From the NCBI GenBank assembly GCA_028276305.1, contig JAPYWO010000009.1:1-12439 (forward strand): a DNA stretch of 12,439 nucleotides. The letters run 5' to 3'. The notes below the pieces were generated by a model. That model was not told where the DNA came from and did not search any database. It worked only from the letters and a program-made list of their open reading frames with translations. This stretch comes from Candidatus Thermokryptus sp. GTDB taxonomy: Bacteria > Bacteroidota > Ignavibacteria > Kryptoniales > Kryptoniaceae. The position numbers were made by a program, and so were the translations under genes. Within the stretch, counting starts at the first letter, position 1. Each line of letters begins with the position of its first letter. Shown here in pieces: positions 6,587 through 12,439 of this stretch.

Positions 6587-7891
6587 TTACTTAACTAAAA
6601 CCATCTTGTTTGTCTTCGTAAAATATGGCGTTTGTAAAGTATAAAAATAAACACCACTTGGCAAACCGCTTGCATCAAATTTGACATCATAGCGACCGGG
6701 CTCCTGCTCATCATTTACCAAAGTGGCAACCTCCTGACCAAGTATGTTGTAAATGGATAACTTAACTCTTGATCTAACGGGTAAATCATAAGATATCGTG
6801 GTTGATGGATTGAATGGGTTGGGGTAGTTTTGGTGGAGTGCAAATTTTGTGGGAATTTCAGGTTCTGGTTTTGTAGAAGTTACTTTGTCTTTAATTCTAA
6901 AAATTTTAAGTAGATCGTCTTCGTAGTAAAAAACTGTTAAATATATATTACCATCAAATCTCATAAACCTTGCCACCCCCCTACCATCCAAAATCAAAGA
7001 ATCAACTAATGTAATTCTACTATACTCAAACTTGTACAATTTGCACAATTCACTAGAAGAAAAAACAACATACCCATAACTTTCATTTAACATTATCACA
7101 TCTCCAGATATGAAATTGCTTGGTCCATTTATCAATTTTTTTCTGGAAACAAGAGTAAATGATGGGATTTCAAAAATGTATAAATCACCGTTCCCTGCTA
7201 TTAAAATTATATTGGAAACGATATCACCACCTATTATCATATCATCATCTACTGGTTCTTTCATGAAAAAATTTGCTTTATAATCATTATTTCCTAGCAT
7301 ATAGTATCCAGCTATAATTGTGTAATTGTTATTATAAAAAGGCGGTGAAACTCCAAATCCAATCAAAATTGTATCATTAAATAAAAATACTCTTCCTCCA
7401 CCAATAACCCACTGAAATGTTGCAACTTTTTTAAAGGAATTGAAATTATTATAATATAGGTAACCATCAGCTGAGTTTATAAGCAGGGCTGCCCAATTCC
7501 AAGATTCAGGTAAAATTACCTCTCTTATATTACTAAAAGTGCTCCCTACGGGAATTTGATCCGTGATATCAGCTAAAGAATCTTTAGTTATATCATATAA
7601 TACAACATGCGAAGTTCTAGCAGTATCTCTATACCCAATAATAATTCCATTTTCCCATCTTCCACTACCTTTAACCGAATACACCTCGCCAAATTTTCTT
7701 CTTAATTTTGTATCGCTCAACAAAATCTCTCCTCTACTCCAATCAATAATCAACCACTTGTTATTAATGTAATACACGTGGCCCATTGAGCCCATTGATT
7801 CTTCTATTATTTTTTCAACAATCATTTCCTTACTGTGAATTGTTTGAGCATAAGAAAAAATACTGCTTATAAGAATTAAGATGAACAACAT
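6587..7891 (-). CDS. Secreted protein with type IX secretion sorting domain
   Basis: This 434-residue protein begins with a signal peptide (MLFILILISSIFSYAQ). It ends with a type A type IX secretion sorting domain from about residue 346: FALHQNYPNPFNPSTTISY, then YNILGQEVATL, then GLPSGVYFYTL and a basic MVLVK end. In Bacteroidota-type bacteria this domain directs export across the outer membrane and is normally cleaved on secretion. The region between (about residues 20-345) has repeated short beta-strand segments with aromatic residues, suggestive of a beta-propeller, but I do not recognise a family. I chose the ATG at 7891, which has AGAGGTGA at ideal spacing, rather than an upstream GTG at 7900. 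It lies 49 bp after the preceding gene in the same direction. Confidence 0.85.
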   Translation of the reverse strand: MLFILILISSIFSYAQTIHSKEMIVEKIIEESMGSMGHVYYINNKWLIIDWSRGEILLSDTKLRRKFGEVYSVKGSGRWENGIIIGYRDTARTSHVVLYDITKDSLADITDQIPVGSTFSNIREVILPESWNWAALLINSADGYLYYNNFNSFKKVATFQWVIGGGRVFLFNDTILIGFGVSPPFYNNNYTIIAGYYMLGNNDYKANFFMKEPVDDDMIIGGDIVSNIILIAGNGDLYIFEIPSFTLVSRKKLINGPSNFISGDVIMLNESYGYVVFSSSELCKLYKFEYSRITLVDSLILDGRGVARFMRFDGNIYLTVFYYEDDLLKIFRIKDKVTSTKPEPEIPTKFALHQNYPNPFNPSTTISYDLPVRSRVKLSIYNILGQEVATLVNDEQEPGRYDVKFDASGLPSGVYFYTLQTPYFTKTNKMVLVK

Positions 7892-7940
7892 AAAAATCAC
7901 CTCTTGAATTAAGTTTAAGTTTTTAATTTTTAGTTACTGC

Positions 7941-9470
7941 TTATTTTAACTGGATAGTTACTCCTTCATCAGGTAAGTATATGGATTCAGCTTTCTTTGT
8001 TTCCTTATTATATTTATTATAGAACACCCATATTGTAATTTCAGATTTATCGGGATACTCAAATTTAATTCCTATATTTGTTTTTATATACTTATTTTTA
8101 TTAGCATTATCTATTAATACCTCTTTTTCTTGCCCACCATTAATTTGAGTAGTTGTAGGATATGTAACATTACTAATAGTAGTAGTTACAGGATTATTAG
8201 AATTATTTTTAATTTTTAAATAAATTTCGCTTGTTGAACTTGCATCAACAATGTGGATCTTTGCATTAAATGTTGCGGTTTTGGGGGTGCCTTGGCCAGT
8301 GTACTCGCTCGTTGTTTTTGGAATCAAAACTGCGGATCTTGGAGTTAAATTAAATGTTAAAGTTTCTTCTACCATATCAGTTGAGGTTGAATTATTATTT
8401 TGATAGCCATTTTCATCATAATCTTGATGGCATGTAAATCTTATTTGCAGTGTATCACCATCAAAGGCATTATTATCTACTGATTTTATTATATTCTTGA
8501 ATAGATTTTTTGTCAAGTATCTACCACCACCTATATCAGTGGATGAGCCAAAGAGGTTTTGAATATATAAACTGCTTATAAGTTTTTGTTTAGGTTGAGA
8601 TAGTGGCATAGTTAAAAATTTGAGCAATCTAACTTTTATCTTTTCGTCTTTTTGCAAGATTAAATCAGTAGTGGTTAAGTTTAAATTTTGTAAAGCTGAG
8701 CTTGGAATTTTCATTACTCCGCTCCAAATAATTTCACTTGTTAAGTTAGTCCAATTTGTCCATTCATCAATTTTTGTACTTGTAGTAAATGCCACGCTGC
8801 AAACATCGTCATCGCTTAAGCCATAAAATGGATTGTAAGTAAGTTTGCCATTAGAATTTTTAAGAAAATCGCTAAATGGTTTGAATTCTTCTGTTGTTGT
8901 AACTGCAAAAATATAATAATTTTCTGAGTCAATTTGAGTAGTTTTTGTAGCGGTGTCGTATTTTGTATTAATTGAAAGATTTATTTTTGGTGGAGGTGGA
9001 AGGTATATAAGCGGTACATTGACTATTGTTGTAGAACTAAAGCCTGGTTTTGTAATTTCTTCTTCGCTTCCGTCTTTTACTGCTTTTCCTTTAAATACTA
9101 ATGTATAAGTTGCATATTTTGTTCTTCCCTGGCAACCACTTGGATCAAAATAGCAAAGATTTGGGAAAGAAAAGATAACATTAGGATAAAGCGGGTCAGT
9201 ATCATCAACATCTGCTCCTATTTTTGTGATATTTCTATTGTAGATATTCTTAAATTCAGATAGTGTTGAAGTATTAACTATCCACGAATTATTTCCTGGT
9301 GTTTGTATTTTAGTTTTCCACCATGGAGCTGGAAATGTAGCAGGACCTCCTCCGTGTGTAGTTGGCTGTGTTCCTTCAATAGGTTTTCCACGCCAAGATC
9401 CCCACTCTAACCACCTTGACTTAGAAAAGTTTTGGGGTTTCGTCAAGTAAATTTGTTTAAAATAGTTCAA
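7941..9470 (-). CDS. Protein of unknown family, Thr/Asn/Ser-rich, TTG start
   Basis: I do not recognise this 509-residue protein. It is rich in threonine, asparagine, serine and aromatic residues, in beta-strand-like runs. It has a GGGPATFPAPWW segment near the start, a NLCYFDPSGCQGR cysteine pair at about residues 105-115, and a proline stretch (LPPPPK). Such composition is usual for extracellular or surface proteins, yet no signal peptide and no type IX sorting domain are seen. The start is deduced: a TTG at 9470 sits seven bases after a perfect GGAGG, whereas the frame has no ATG in its first half. It lies 70 bp downstream of the replication-initiator-like gene and 49 bp upstream of the type IX-secreted protein, so the three may share a transcript. 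An N-terminally truncated secreted protein is an alternative. Confidence 0.65.
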   Translation of the reverse strand: MNYFKQIYLTKPQNFSKSRWLEWGSWRGKPIEGTQPTTHGGGPATFPAPWWKTKIQTPGNNSWIVNTSTLSEFKNIYNRNITKIGADVDDTDPLYPNVIFSFPNLCYFDPSGCQGRTKYATYTLVFKGKAVKDGSEEEITKPGFSSTTIVNVPLIYLPPPPKINLSINTKYDTATKTTQIDSENYYIFAVTTTEEFKPFSDFLKNSNGKLTYNPFYGLSDDDVCSVAFTTSTKIDEWTNWTNLTSEIIWSGVMKIPSSALQNLNLTTTDLILQKDEKIKVRLLKFLTMPLSQPKQKLISSLYIQNLFGSSTDIGGGRYLTKNLFKNIIKSVDNNAFDGDTLQIRFTCHQDYDENGYQNNNSTSTDMVEETLTFNLTPRSAVLIPKTTSEYTGQGTPKTATFNAKIHIVDASSTSEIYLKIKNNSNNPVTTTISNVTYPTTTQINGGQEKEVLIDNANKNKYIKTNIGIKFEYPDKSEITIWVFYNKYNKETKKAESIYLPDEGVTIQLK

Positions 9471-9540
9471 TGCGAAACCTCCGTTTGAAATGTGATTTTC
9501 TAATGCAATTATAAAAAATTTATTTTTAAATGTCAATAAG

Positions 9541-10554
9541 TTAAAGTTTGATGATTAGGTCTATTTCTGCGAGTATGCCACATTTTGAGCAAGGGAGAGA
9601 GTATTTACCGCCTACTTTTAGTTCAGCAATTCCTTTATGATTACATGACTTACAGGTTATAAGGACTGGGACTGAATCGCCTTTCTTTTTGCCTCTGATA
9701 AATCTATAAAATTCGTTGTGTATTAGATACCTGTCTTTTAGGATTTTAAGTAAAAGTTTAAATGGGTGTGATACGAGTTTGTATTTATACCTGTAGTTGA
9801 TAAGGTCCATAACAAAGAGGACTCTATCAATTCCGAATTTATCAATAAGGGGTTGAATGTTGATATTGGAGAATAAGCCCTCTCCCTTAGTGATGATTTC
9901 TTTTTGAGCGGGTTGGGGTTTGATTGAGTTGTCAACATCATCATCGTTTTTTCGGGATGATGATGATTTTTGTTTTTCTTCTTTAATATGGTTTTTCTTA
10001 GGTTTTTGCTTTTTTCGTTTAACTTTTTGATTTTTAATTGATTTATTCGGTTTTGCTGTTTGATTTTGTCCGTGTGGCGGACAAATTACTTTATTTTGTC
10101 CGTCTGGTGGACAAATTCCCTCGTTGCAATTGTGGATAACTTCAGATTGAGTTTCAGTTGTTTTGCCATTGTTTTTGTGGTTATCGTAGTAATTCACATT
10201 GAGTTCCCAAATATCAACAATCTCATAAACATTTTTGGGTCTTCCTCGCTTGCCTTTTTTAGTTCCTGCTGGTTTGATAAGACCGAGATTTAAGAGTTTC
10301 TGGAGTGATTTTTGGATGCGATATTTACTTACCTTCATTTTACCAGCAAGGTATCGGATAGAAGCCCAACATTGCCCGTTGTCTCCGGCGATTCGTTTGA
10401 TGTGGATATAAAGCATCTGGTCGTAGATGTCAAGTTCGGGGTGATCAAGGATAATGTTTGGGGTTGCTGTGAAATACTTTCGGTTTGGCTGGAATGGGAG
10501 ATGGTATTGAGAAATTTGACTTTTACTGCAATTATTATTATTTTGTAATTGCAT
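9541..10554 (-). CDS. Replication-initiator-like protein (winged helix plus zinc ribbon)
   Basis: The 337-residue protein has three parts. Residues about 45-115 form a winged helix (WASIRYLAGKMKVSKYRIQ, then LLNLGLIKPAG and a basic wing KKGKRGRPKNVYEI). Residues about 120-225 are low-complexity, with two copies of ICPPxGQN followed by a very basic and serine/aspartate-rich linker. The C-terminus carries C301-x2-C304 and C322-x2-C325, a zinc ribbon. This plan resembles replication initiators of plasmids and phages (for example RepA_N or DnaD-related types), but I cannot name a family. Support comes from context: inverted repeats and a DnaA box inside the gene, and divergent partition genes. 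The ATG at 10554 has AAAGGTGA five bases upstream; a GTG at 10563 would lie inside that site. A promoter is at 10664-10636. A generic regulator is the alternative. Confidence 0.6.
   Translation of the reverse strand: MQLQNNNNCSKSQISQYHLPFQPNRKYFTATPNIILDHPELDIYDQMLYIHIKRIAGDNGQCWASIRYLAGKMKVSKYRIQKSLQKLLNLGLIKPAGTKKGKRGRPKNVYEIVDIWELNVNYYDNHKNNGKTTETQSEVIHNCNEGICPPDGQNKVICPPHGQNQTAKPNKSIKNQKVKRKKQKPKKNHIKEEKQKSSSSRKNDDDVDNSIKPQPAQKEIITKGEGLFSNINIQPLIDKFGIDRVLFVMDLINYRYKYKLVSHPFKLLLKILKDRYLIHNEFYRFIRGKKKGDSVPVLITCKSCNHKGIAELKVGGKYSLPCSKCGILAEIDLIIKL
10065..10115. repeat. Two 21-bp inverted repeats, 30-bp period, inside the rep-like gene
   Basis: TTTGTCC-(7)-GGACAAA occurs at 10065-10085 and again at 10095-10115, exactly 30 bp apart. 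The arms are perfect in both copies. They encode the repeated ICPPxGQN peptide of the initiator-like protein. Same-face spacing of about three helical turns, perfect dyads and a nearby DnaA box fit initiator-binding iterons of an origin lying inside its own gene. Confidence 0.65.
10131..10139 (-). promoter_or_regulatory. DnaA box
   Basis: The minus strand reads TTATCCACA, the strict consensus DnaA box, 15 bp from the inverted repeats within the rep-like gene. A single perfect nine-mer could occur by chance (roughly one in ten windows of this size), but its position beside the dyads is suggestive. Confidence 0.45.
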
Positions 10555-10616
10555 ACTGCTCACCTTTGAATTTGTTTGTGATTTCGGCCCCGACGGTTGC
10601 GCGTCGGGGTTTTTTG
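10551..10616 (+). ncRNA. Candidate antisense RNA to the rep-like gene leader
   Basis: On the plus strand TTGACT (10516-10521) and TATTTT (10539-10544) are 17 bases apart. Transcription from there would start near 10551 and stop at the strong terminator ending at about 10615. The resulting RNA of about 65 bases would be fully complementary to the start codon, ribosome binding site and leader of the rep-like mRNA. That is the design of antisense copy-number control in many plasmids. The -10 is weak, so this is a hypothesis built on the orphan terminator. Confidence 0.3.
10588..10615 (+). terminator. Intrinsic terminator, plus strand
   Basis: CCCCGACG (10588-10595) pairs perfectly with CGTCGGGG (10602-10609) around a six-base loop, followed by six T residues. 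No plus-strand gene ends here, and the hairpin lies in the leader of the leftward rep-like gene. It would stop an antisense transcript or shield the divergent region. Confidence 0.75.
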
Positions 10617-10635
10617 TTTTTGTGTATTTATTTGC

Positions 10636-10664
10636 AATTTAATTTTTGTTGAGAAAAATGTCAA
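10636..10664 (-). promoter_or_regulatory. Promoter of the rep-like gene
   Basis: On the minus strand a consensus TTGACA (10664-10659) is followed after 17 bases by TAAATT (10641-10636). Transcription would begin near 10629, giving a leader of about 75 bases that includes the hairpin at 10609-10588. Confidence 0.5.
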
Positions 10665-10728
10665 GTGGGTGGGGGTTAAATTAAATGTATTTTGCTCTAC
10701 CCTATCGTTTGTCCTTTTAATTTTTTTG

Positions 10729-10742
10729 CTGTTTTTAAACAG
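10729..10742. repeat. 14-bp palindrome beside the first array
   Basis: CTGTTT and AAACAG flank TT, a perfect dyad 14 bp before the first 72-bp array and about 65 bp upstream of the rep-like promoter. It may be a separate protein-binding site in the divergent control region. Confidence 0.4.
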
Positions 10743-10756
10743 ATATAAAAGATTTA

Positions 10757-10828
10757 ACGGAAAAAATTTCCGACGGAAAAATTTTCCGATGGAAAAATAT
10801 ACCGGTGGAAGAATTTTCCGCTGTAAAG
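10757..10828. repeat. 72-bp array of 16-bp palindromic units, copy 1
   Basis: Four 16-bp units lie head to tail: ACGGAAAAAATTTCCG, ACGGAAAAATTTTCCG, ATGGAAAAATATACCG and GTGGAAGAATTTTCCG, then a partial CTGTAAAG. The first two units are perfect dyads (CGGAAA/TTTCCG); the others are degenerate. It lies between the rep-like gene and the 144-residue gene. The array matches copy 2 at 68 of 72 positions. This looks like a multi-site binding platform for a centromere-binding or initiator protein. Confidence 0.85.
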
Positions 10829-11199
10829 ACGATTAAATTGAGATATAGATTAGAGGGGTTTATTGAGTTAGAAATTTAAGATTTGTGATCTGGTTATTTT
10901 AAGGAAAGGTTAATTTTAGTGCATTAAAAGGAATATGTTAAGTTAAAGTTTTTGATGAGGTTATTTAAATGTTTTTGAAATATGTGAAGTTGATCATGAA
11001 ATTTTAAGTATAAAAATGAGAATTTGCAAAAAAAGGGGAAAATTTTTATTTTTGTGACGATGAAAGGTTTATAGTTATAAAGCATATAATTCGCCTACCG
11101 ATAGGATATATCATTTCCCTACTCCGATATTGCCTACCAAGTATATAAGTTTATTCATAATCAATAGAACGATTTGTTGAAAAACAAAGGAGAGAAGTA
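10829..11199. other. AT-rich gene-free stretch with a candidate promoter for the 144-residue gene
   Basis: No gene is visible in these 370 bases, which are strongly AT-rich. Near the right end GTGACG (11054-11059) and TATAAA (11076-11081) are 16 bases apart, overlapping a second TATAAT at 11085-11090, so a rightward promoter is likely there. Two GCCTACC heptamers (11093-11099 and 11132-11138, each close to a CCGATA) follow at the expected transcription start. They may be an operator for the next gene. The AT-rich part could serve as a DNA-unwinding region, but nothing proves it. Confidence 0.4.
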
Positions 11200-11634
11200 A
11201 TGATCAAAATCAATTTCTCAAAGGGGGATGATGGTATAACTTTATCGGTTGATATAAGTTTCAGTATAGATTATATGAAGTTTACGGAGATACTGGAGGA
11301 TTTAAAGAATAATTATCTGGATAAGGAAAGCGTTAAAATGTATGATTCGGTATGGATGAATGCTAAGTCGTTTATTCCGGAGTCAAAGTTAGGGATTTTA
11401 GGGGTTTATTACTTTGCGATGACAACTATGGCGAATATGCTTATTGAATATATGGGTGATGTTAAGTTATTTGGGGATATAGAAGCGGAGGATTTGAAAA
11501 ATATTTTAAAGGATAGATTCCTGGAGTTTTTCGGTGATGTTGTTGAGAGAGATGTTATTATACTTATTTTGACCCTGATGGCGTTGACGAAGTATGAAAT
11601 CAAATTAGATGGGTTGATGAACATAACCGCATAG
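11200..11634 (+). CDS. Protein of unknown function between the two repeat arrays
   Basis: I do not recognise this 144-residue protein. It has a beta-rich N-terminus (MIKINFSKGDDGITLSVDI), then mostly helical, acidic sequence, a YYFAMTTMANMLIEYMGDV segment in the middle, and a hydrophobic DVIILILTLMAL stretch near residues 117-128. No helix-turn-helix or ribbon-helix-helix is evident and no signal peptide is present. The gene is well formed: AAAGGAGA lies six bases upstream of the ATG, a promoter candidate is further up, and a strong terminator begins eight bases after the stop. Its place between two copies of the 72-bp array, next to parA, suggests a part in replication or segregation of the element. 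That is inference from position only. Confidence 0.75.
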   Translation: MIKINFSKGDDGITLSVDISFSIDYMKFTEILEDLKNNYLDKESVKMYDSVWMNAKSFIPESKLGILGVYYFAMTTMANMLIEYMGDVKLFGDIEAEDLKNILKDRFLEFFGDVVERDVIILILTLMALTKYEIKLDGLMNITA

Positions 11635-11641
11635 CGAATTT

Positions 11642-11675
11642 ACCCGGTCTCAGTGTGGGACCGGGTTTTATTTAT
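11642..11675 (+). terminator. Intrinsic terminator of the 144-residue gene
   Basis: ACCCGGTC (11642-11649) pairs perfectly with GACCGGGT (11659-11666) around a nine-base loop, followed by a T-rich tail (TTTATTTATTTTTG). It begins eight bases after the stop codon and separates this gene from the parA control region. Confidence 0.85.
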
Positions 11676-11694
11676 TTTTGTGTGGGGAGTATCA

Positions 11695-11766
11695 ACGGAA
11701 GAAATTTCCGACGGAAAAATTTTCCGATGGAAAAATATACCGGTGGAAAAAATTTCTGCTGTAAAG
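11695..11766. repeat. 72-bp array of 16-bp palindromic units, copy 2
   Basis: The organisation is the same as copy 1 at 10757-10828: four 16-bp units plus CTGTAAAG, in the same orientation, with only four base differences (one in unit 1, three in unit 4). The array ends 10 bp before the -35 element of the parA promoter. Repeat arrays just upstream of parA are the usual place for the centromere (parC/parS) of type Ib partition systems and also serve as the operator for the partition operon. Confidence 0.85.
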
Positions 11767-11776
11767 TCGCTGGGTC

Positions 11777-11805
11777 TTGACAATTATCATTTTTTTATGT
11801 ATCAT
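11777..11805 (+). promoter_or_regulatory. Promoter of the parA-like gene
   Basis: A consensus TTGACA (11777-11782) is followed after exactly 17 bases by TATCAT (11800-11805). Transcription would start near 11812, about 40 bases before the ATG. The second array abuts it upstream, so a protein bound there could regulate it. Confidence 0.75.
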
Positions 11806-11850
11806 TTAGTGTATCTTTTACATAGTGAGAAAACAAAGAGACACAAGCAA

Positions 11851-12439
11851 ATGATGAAGACGATTGCGGTAATCAACTACAAGGGCGGTGTGGGGAAGAC
11901 GACGATATCAATGTATTTGTCGTCAGCGCTTGTAAGGTTTTTTAACAAGAGGATACTTCTGATAGATATTGATCCGCAGGCGAACGCAACGGAGACGCTT
12001 TTGCCACTTGGGGTAGATGTTAAGAGGATTGGGACGATGAGGGATTTTTTAAATCCGGATAGTGATAGGACATTGGAGTCGTGTATAATTCCATCAAGGA
12101 TAAACGGGATTGATTTGGTGCCGAACGATCCTGATATACTTTTGATTGACGAGAGAATACATGGGGATGAGAACATAATGGTAAAGTTAGCTGAGGCGAT
12201 AAGGAAGTTTGACAGTTTGGAGAGGGTTTCAACTTATGATTTTTGTTTCATTGATTGTCCGCCGTATATATCGCATTATGCTTTGATGGCGCTTCTTGCG
12301 AGTGATTATTATATTGTACCGCTTGAGGCGGATGATTCATTTAGTTTGAATGGGGTTGAGATACTTTCATTTAAGGTGAAGGATATAAAGGAAGTCAACA
12401 AGAAGCTCAGGTTATTGGGTTATGTAATTAACAAGCTTG
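11851..12439 (+). CDS. parA: ParA family partition ATPase (N-terminal part, cut by window edge)
   Basis: The first 196 codons are visible. The protein begins directly with the ATPase domain: deviant Walker A KGGVGKTT (residues 11-18, both signature lysines present), Walker A' LLIDIDPQANAT (36-47), and Walker B FCFIDCPP (131-138, Asp135). No helix-turn-helix domain precedes it, so it is the short type Ib kind or a Soj/MinD-like relative. ParA proteins bind DNA without sequence preference when loaded with ATP and position plasmids or chromosomes together with a centromere-binding partner. The partner gene would be expected downstream, outside the window. The start is one of two successive ATGs (11851, 11854) with only a weak AGAG site upstream. 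A strong promoter and the second repeat array precede it. Confidence 0.9.
   Translation, partial: MMKTIAVINYKGGVGKTTISMYLSSALVRFFNKRILLIDIDPQANATETLLPLGVDVKRIGTMRDFLNPDSDRTLESCIIPSRINGIDLVPNDPDILLIDERIHGDENIMVKLAEAIRKFDSLERVSTYDFCFIDCPPYISHYALMALLASDYYIVPLEADDSFSLNGVEILSFKVKDIKEVNKKLRLLGYVINKL

Noticed and set aside
10588..10609. Terminator for the leftward rep-like gene cluster
   Set aside because: On the minus strand the hairpin is followed by GGCCGAAATC, not a U-tract, and it lies before the gene.
10597..10836. Plus-strand open frame of 79 codons
   Set aside because: It begins inside a terminator hairpin and runs through the 16-bp repeat array; it has no ribosome binding site.
10757..11766. 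CRISPR array
   Set aside because: The units are contiguous 16-bp palindromes without unique spacers, and no cas gene is present.
11877..12232. Minus-strand open frames of 70 and 99 codons opposite parA
   Set aside because: They are antisense to a gene with clear Walker motifs; shadows of its codon pattern.

Overview
The window looks like a bacterial replicon of the FCB group, most likely Bacteroidota, Ignavibacteria or Kryptonia-like. The best clue is a secreted protein ending in a type IX secretion sorting domain with the NYPNPFNPST signature (6587-7891). The DNA is AT-rich, many genes have good Shine-Dalgarno sites, and several promoters resemble sigma-70 -35/-10 pairs. The species cannot be fixed from the sequence alone.

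Left part (1-4470), all on the minus strand: a TetR regulator, a NifX/NifB-like iron-molybdenum-cofactor-type protein with a histidine-rich insert, an FmdE-family protein with a C-terminal four-cysteine knuckle, a TauE/SafE exporter, an alginate-export-type outer-membrane channel, and the start of a 4Fe-4S ferredoxin cut by the window edge. Two identical 18-bp operators (TAAGTAA-TCGT-TTACTTA) lie just upstream of tetR and of the NifX-like gene. The regulator therefore probably controls itself and the cluster. The gene mix suggests handling of a metal or sulfur oxyanion, but the substrate cannot be read from sequence.

Middle part (4471-9470): a gene-free stretch, a broken Fic gene that has lost its whole catalytic domain, a DUF5655 protein with a PD-(D/E)XK-like fold, a gap with two GC-rich REP-like repeats, the type IX-secreted protein, and a 509-residue protein of unknown family with a TTG start.

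Right part (9541-12439) is the most interesting. It has the layout of a plasmid-type maintenance module. A leftward replication-initiator-like gene (winged helix plus zinc ribbon) carries inside its own coding sequence two 21-bp inverted repeats spaced exactly 30 bp apart and a perfect DnaA box, which suggests an origin inside the gene. Its leader overlaps an opposite-strand terminator and a possible antisense RNA promoter, as in antisense copy control. Rightward of it, two nearly identical 72-bp arrays, each made of four and a half 16-bp palindromic units, flank an unrecognised 144-residue gene. The second array sits 10 bp upstream of a near-consensus promoter for a ParA-type ATPase that runs off the window. 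The arrays are good candidates for a duplicated centromere (parC) or for replication iterons. Whether the window is a plasmid or a chromosome carrying an integrated one cannot be decided here.
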